Positions 62,919-64,000 of a stretch of DNA of 64,000 nt are shown here, in pieces. The translations under genes were made by a program, and so were the position numbers. Numbering within the stretch: position 1 is the first letter of the stretch; each line of letters opens with the position of its first letter. This DNA comes from Alphaproteobacteria bacterium (GTDB lineage: Bacteria > Pseudomonadota > Alphaproteobacteria > Reyranellales > Reyranellaceae), in contig JAFKFK010000027.1 of the NCBI GenBank assembly GCA_017307275.1, positions 27,350-91,349 of the forward strand, written 5' to 3'. The notes beneath the pieces were generated by a model. That model worked only from the letters and a program-made list of their open reading frames with translations, ran no database searches and had not been told where the DNA came from.

Positions 62919-64000
62919 ATGGAACGCAGTCTCTTCGCTTACATTTGGCGGTACAGCCGGCCCGAACAGGTCGTGATCCTGGCGCTCGTCGTATTGGCCC
63001 AGGTCTTCTACTTCCTGTCGCTGACCGTCCCGAAGGACGTCATCAACAACGGCATCCAGGGCAACGCCTTCAAGAACCACCAGACCATCCCCTTCCTGGT
63101 CTGGGAGTTCGACCTTTCGGCCTTCCTGCCCGGCACGGTGGTCCGCCTGTTCGACGGCTTCCAGGTCAATCAGTTGCAGTATCTGGTGGCGATGAGCTTC
63201 GTCTTCCTAGGGGCCGTCGTCGTCAACGGCCTCTTCAAGAAGACGATCAACACCCAGAAAGGCCGCATGGGCGAGCGCATGCTGCGCCGCCTGCGCTACG
63301 AACTTTACGACCGCATCCTGCGCTTTCCGCCGGCCCACTTCCGGAAGGTGAAGCAGGCCGAACTCGCCACCATGGTCAAGGACGAGGTCGAGCCGCTCGG
63401 CGGTTTCATCGGCGATGCCTTCGTGCAGCCGATGTTCCTCGGCGGCCAGGCGCTGACGGCCATCATCTTCATCATGCTGCAGAGCTGGACGCTCGGAATC
63501 ATCGTCATCGTGCTGCTGGCCGCGCAGATGATGATCATCCCGCGGCTTCGCAAGCCCGTGCTGGCGCTCGGCCGGCAGCGCCAGATCACCGCCCGCCAGC
63601 TCGCCGGCCGAATCGCCGAAACCGCCGACGGCATCAACGAAATCCACATCCATGGTGCTGCCAACTACGAGCGCGCCGACATCACGGAGCGCCTGGGCCG
63701 GATCTTCAAGATCCGCTTCGATCTCTATCAGAAGAAGTTCATCGCCAAGTTCTGGAACAACATCCTCTCGCAGGCCACGCCGTTCGCGATCTACCTGGTG
63801 GGTGGCTACTTCGCCATCACCGGTCACATGGACGTGGGCGCCGTGGTCGGCGTGCTGCTCGCCTACAAGGACCTGCCGTCGCCGATCAAGGAGCTGATCG
63901 ACTGGGACCAGCAGCGCCAGGACGTGCAGATCAAGTACGAGCAGGTGATCGACCAGTTCCAGCCCGAGGGCATGATGCCGCCGGAGCTGCAGGCAATCCC
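62919..64000 (+). CDS. ABC exporter, membrane domain (runs off the window)
   Basis: The first 360 residues are visible and the frame stays open to the window end. It begins MERSLFAYIWRYSRPEQVVI and shows several membrane segments (about 15-40, 95-115, 175-215, 285-325). A YELYDRILRFPPAHFRKVKQAELATMVKDEVEPLGGFI coupling-helix region is typical of exporter TMDs, as is IAETADGINEIHIHGA. The ATPase domain would lie beyond 64000. Divergent from the glycan operon, it may export a product of those enzymes; that is inference. It is a 5' partial gene. Confidence 0.82.
   Translation, partial: MERSLFAYIWRYSRPEQVVILALVVLAQVFYFLSLTVPKDVINNGIQGNAFKNHQTIPFLVWEFDLSAFLPGTVVRLFDGFQVNQLQYLVAMSFVFLGAVVVNGLFKKTINTQKGRMGERMLRRLRYELYDRILRFPPAHFRKVKQAELATMVKDEVEPLGGFIGDAFVQPMFLGGQALTAIIFIMLQSWTLGIIVIVLLAAQMMIIPRLRKPVLALGRQRQITARQLAGRIAETADGINEIHIHGAANYERADITERLGRIFKIRFDLYQKKFIAKFWNNILSQATPFAIYLVGGYFAITGHMDVGAVVGVLLAYKDLPSPIKELIDWDQQRQDVQIKYEQVIDQFQPEGMMPPELQAI

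Noticed and set aside
1..64000. CRISPR arrays, tRNA, rRNA, IS elements, prophage
   Set aside because: No direct repeat arrays, cloverleaf-like sequences, transposase or phage genes were seen in any gap or frame.

Overview
The window is a 64-kb piece of a GC-rich chromosome from what looks like an alphaproteobacterium. The gene order rpmH-rnpA-yidD-yidC-engB-argB, the OxyR-AhpCF module and a full cytochrome c maturation set all fit that class. Soil lineages such as Reyranella or relatives of Bradyrhizobium are my best guess, but nothing in the sequence fixes the genus. I found no tRNA, rRNA, CRISPR array, insertion sequence or prophage. Coding density is very high, neighbouring genes often overlap by ATGA, and only one gene-free stretch exceeds 300 bases (51525-51862).

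Left part (1-25.9 kb). A DeoR-type regulator (cut by the window edge), a PotABCD/AfuABC-like ABC importer and a GpdQ-like glycerophosphodiesterase form a plausible phosphodiester-scavenging operon (3-5124). The conserved minus-strand block rpmH-rnpA-yidD-yidC-engB and argB-def follows, but a 2OG-Fe(II) oxygenase gene lies between engB and argB in the opposite orientation. Next come a glutathione S-transferase, a redox cluster (TVP38-like membrane protein, disulfide reductase-like flavoprotein, type II NADH dehydrogenase), an orphan histidine kinase, an EamA exporter, a DUF985 cupin, a second glutathione S-transferase, an Ldh-family dehydrogenase, a large MscS channel and several hydrolases.

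Middle part (25.9-44.6 kb). This is the accessory-looking stretch. It holds two tiny membrane proteins, a patatin-like lipoprotein, a HETGHH metallopeptidase paired with a protein carrying a histone-H1-like lysine tail, and a 1040-residue zinc-ribbon/adenylyl cyclase/ATPase/repeat protein. OxyR diverges from ahpC-ahpF. A three-PAS histidine kinase, a STAS/SpoIIAA-like protein and a winged-helix regulator precede a striking autotransporter whose passenger carries a pepsin-like pair of catalytic aspartate motifs.

Right part (44.6-64 kb). The minus strand carries a contiguous ccmABCDEFGHI cluster, interrupted between ccmF and ccmE by a long REP-like palindrome. Beyond it is an Opp/Yej-type peptide ABC transporter without a binding protein, then a tightly overlapped six-gene glycan operon (four glycosyltransferases, a histidine phosphatase, a NodB-fold deacetylase). 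Divergent from the operon is the membrane half of an ABC exporter that runs off the window.

The observations most worth following are the pepsin-like autotransporter, the metallopeptidase/lysine-tail pair, the phosphodiester operon, the oxygenase inserted in a conserved operon, and the REP palindrome inside the ccm cluster.
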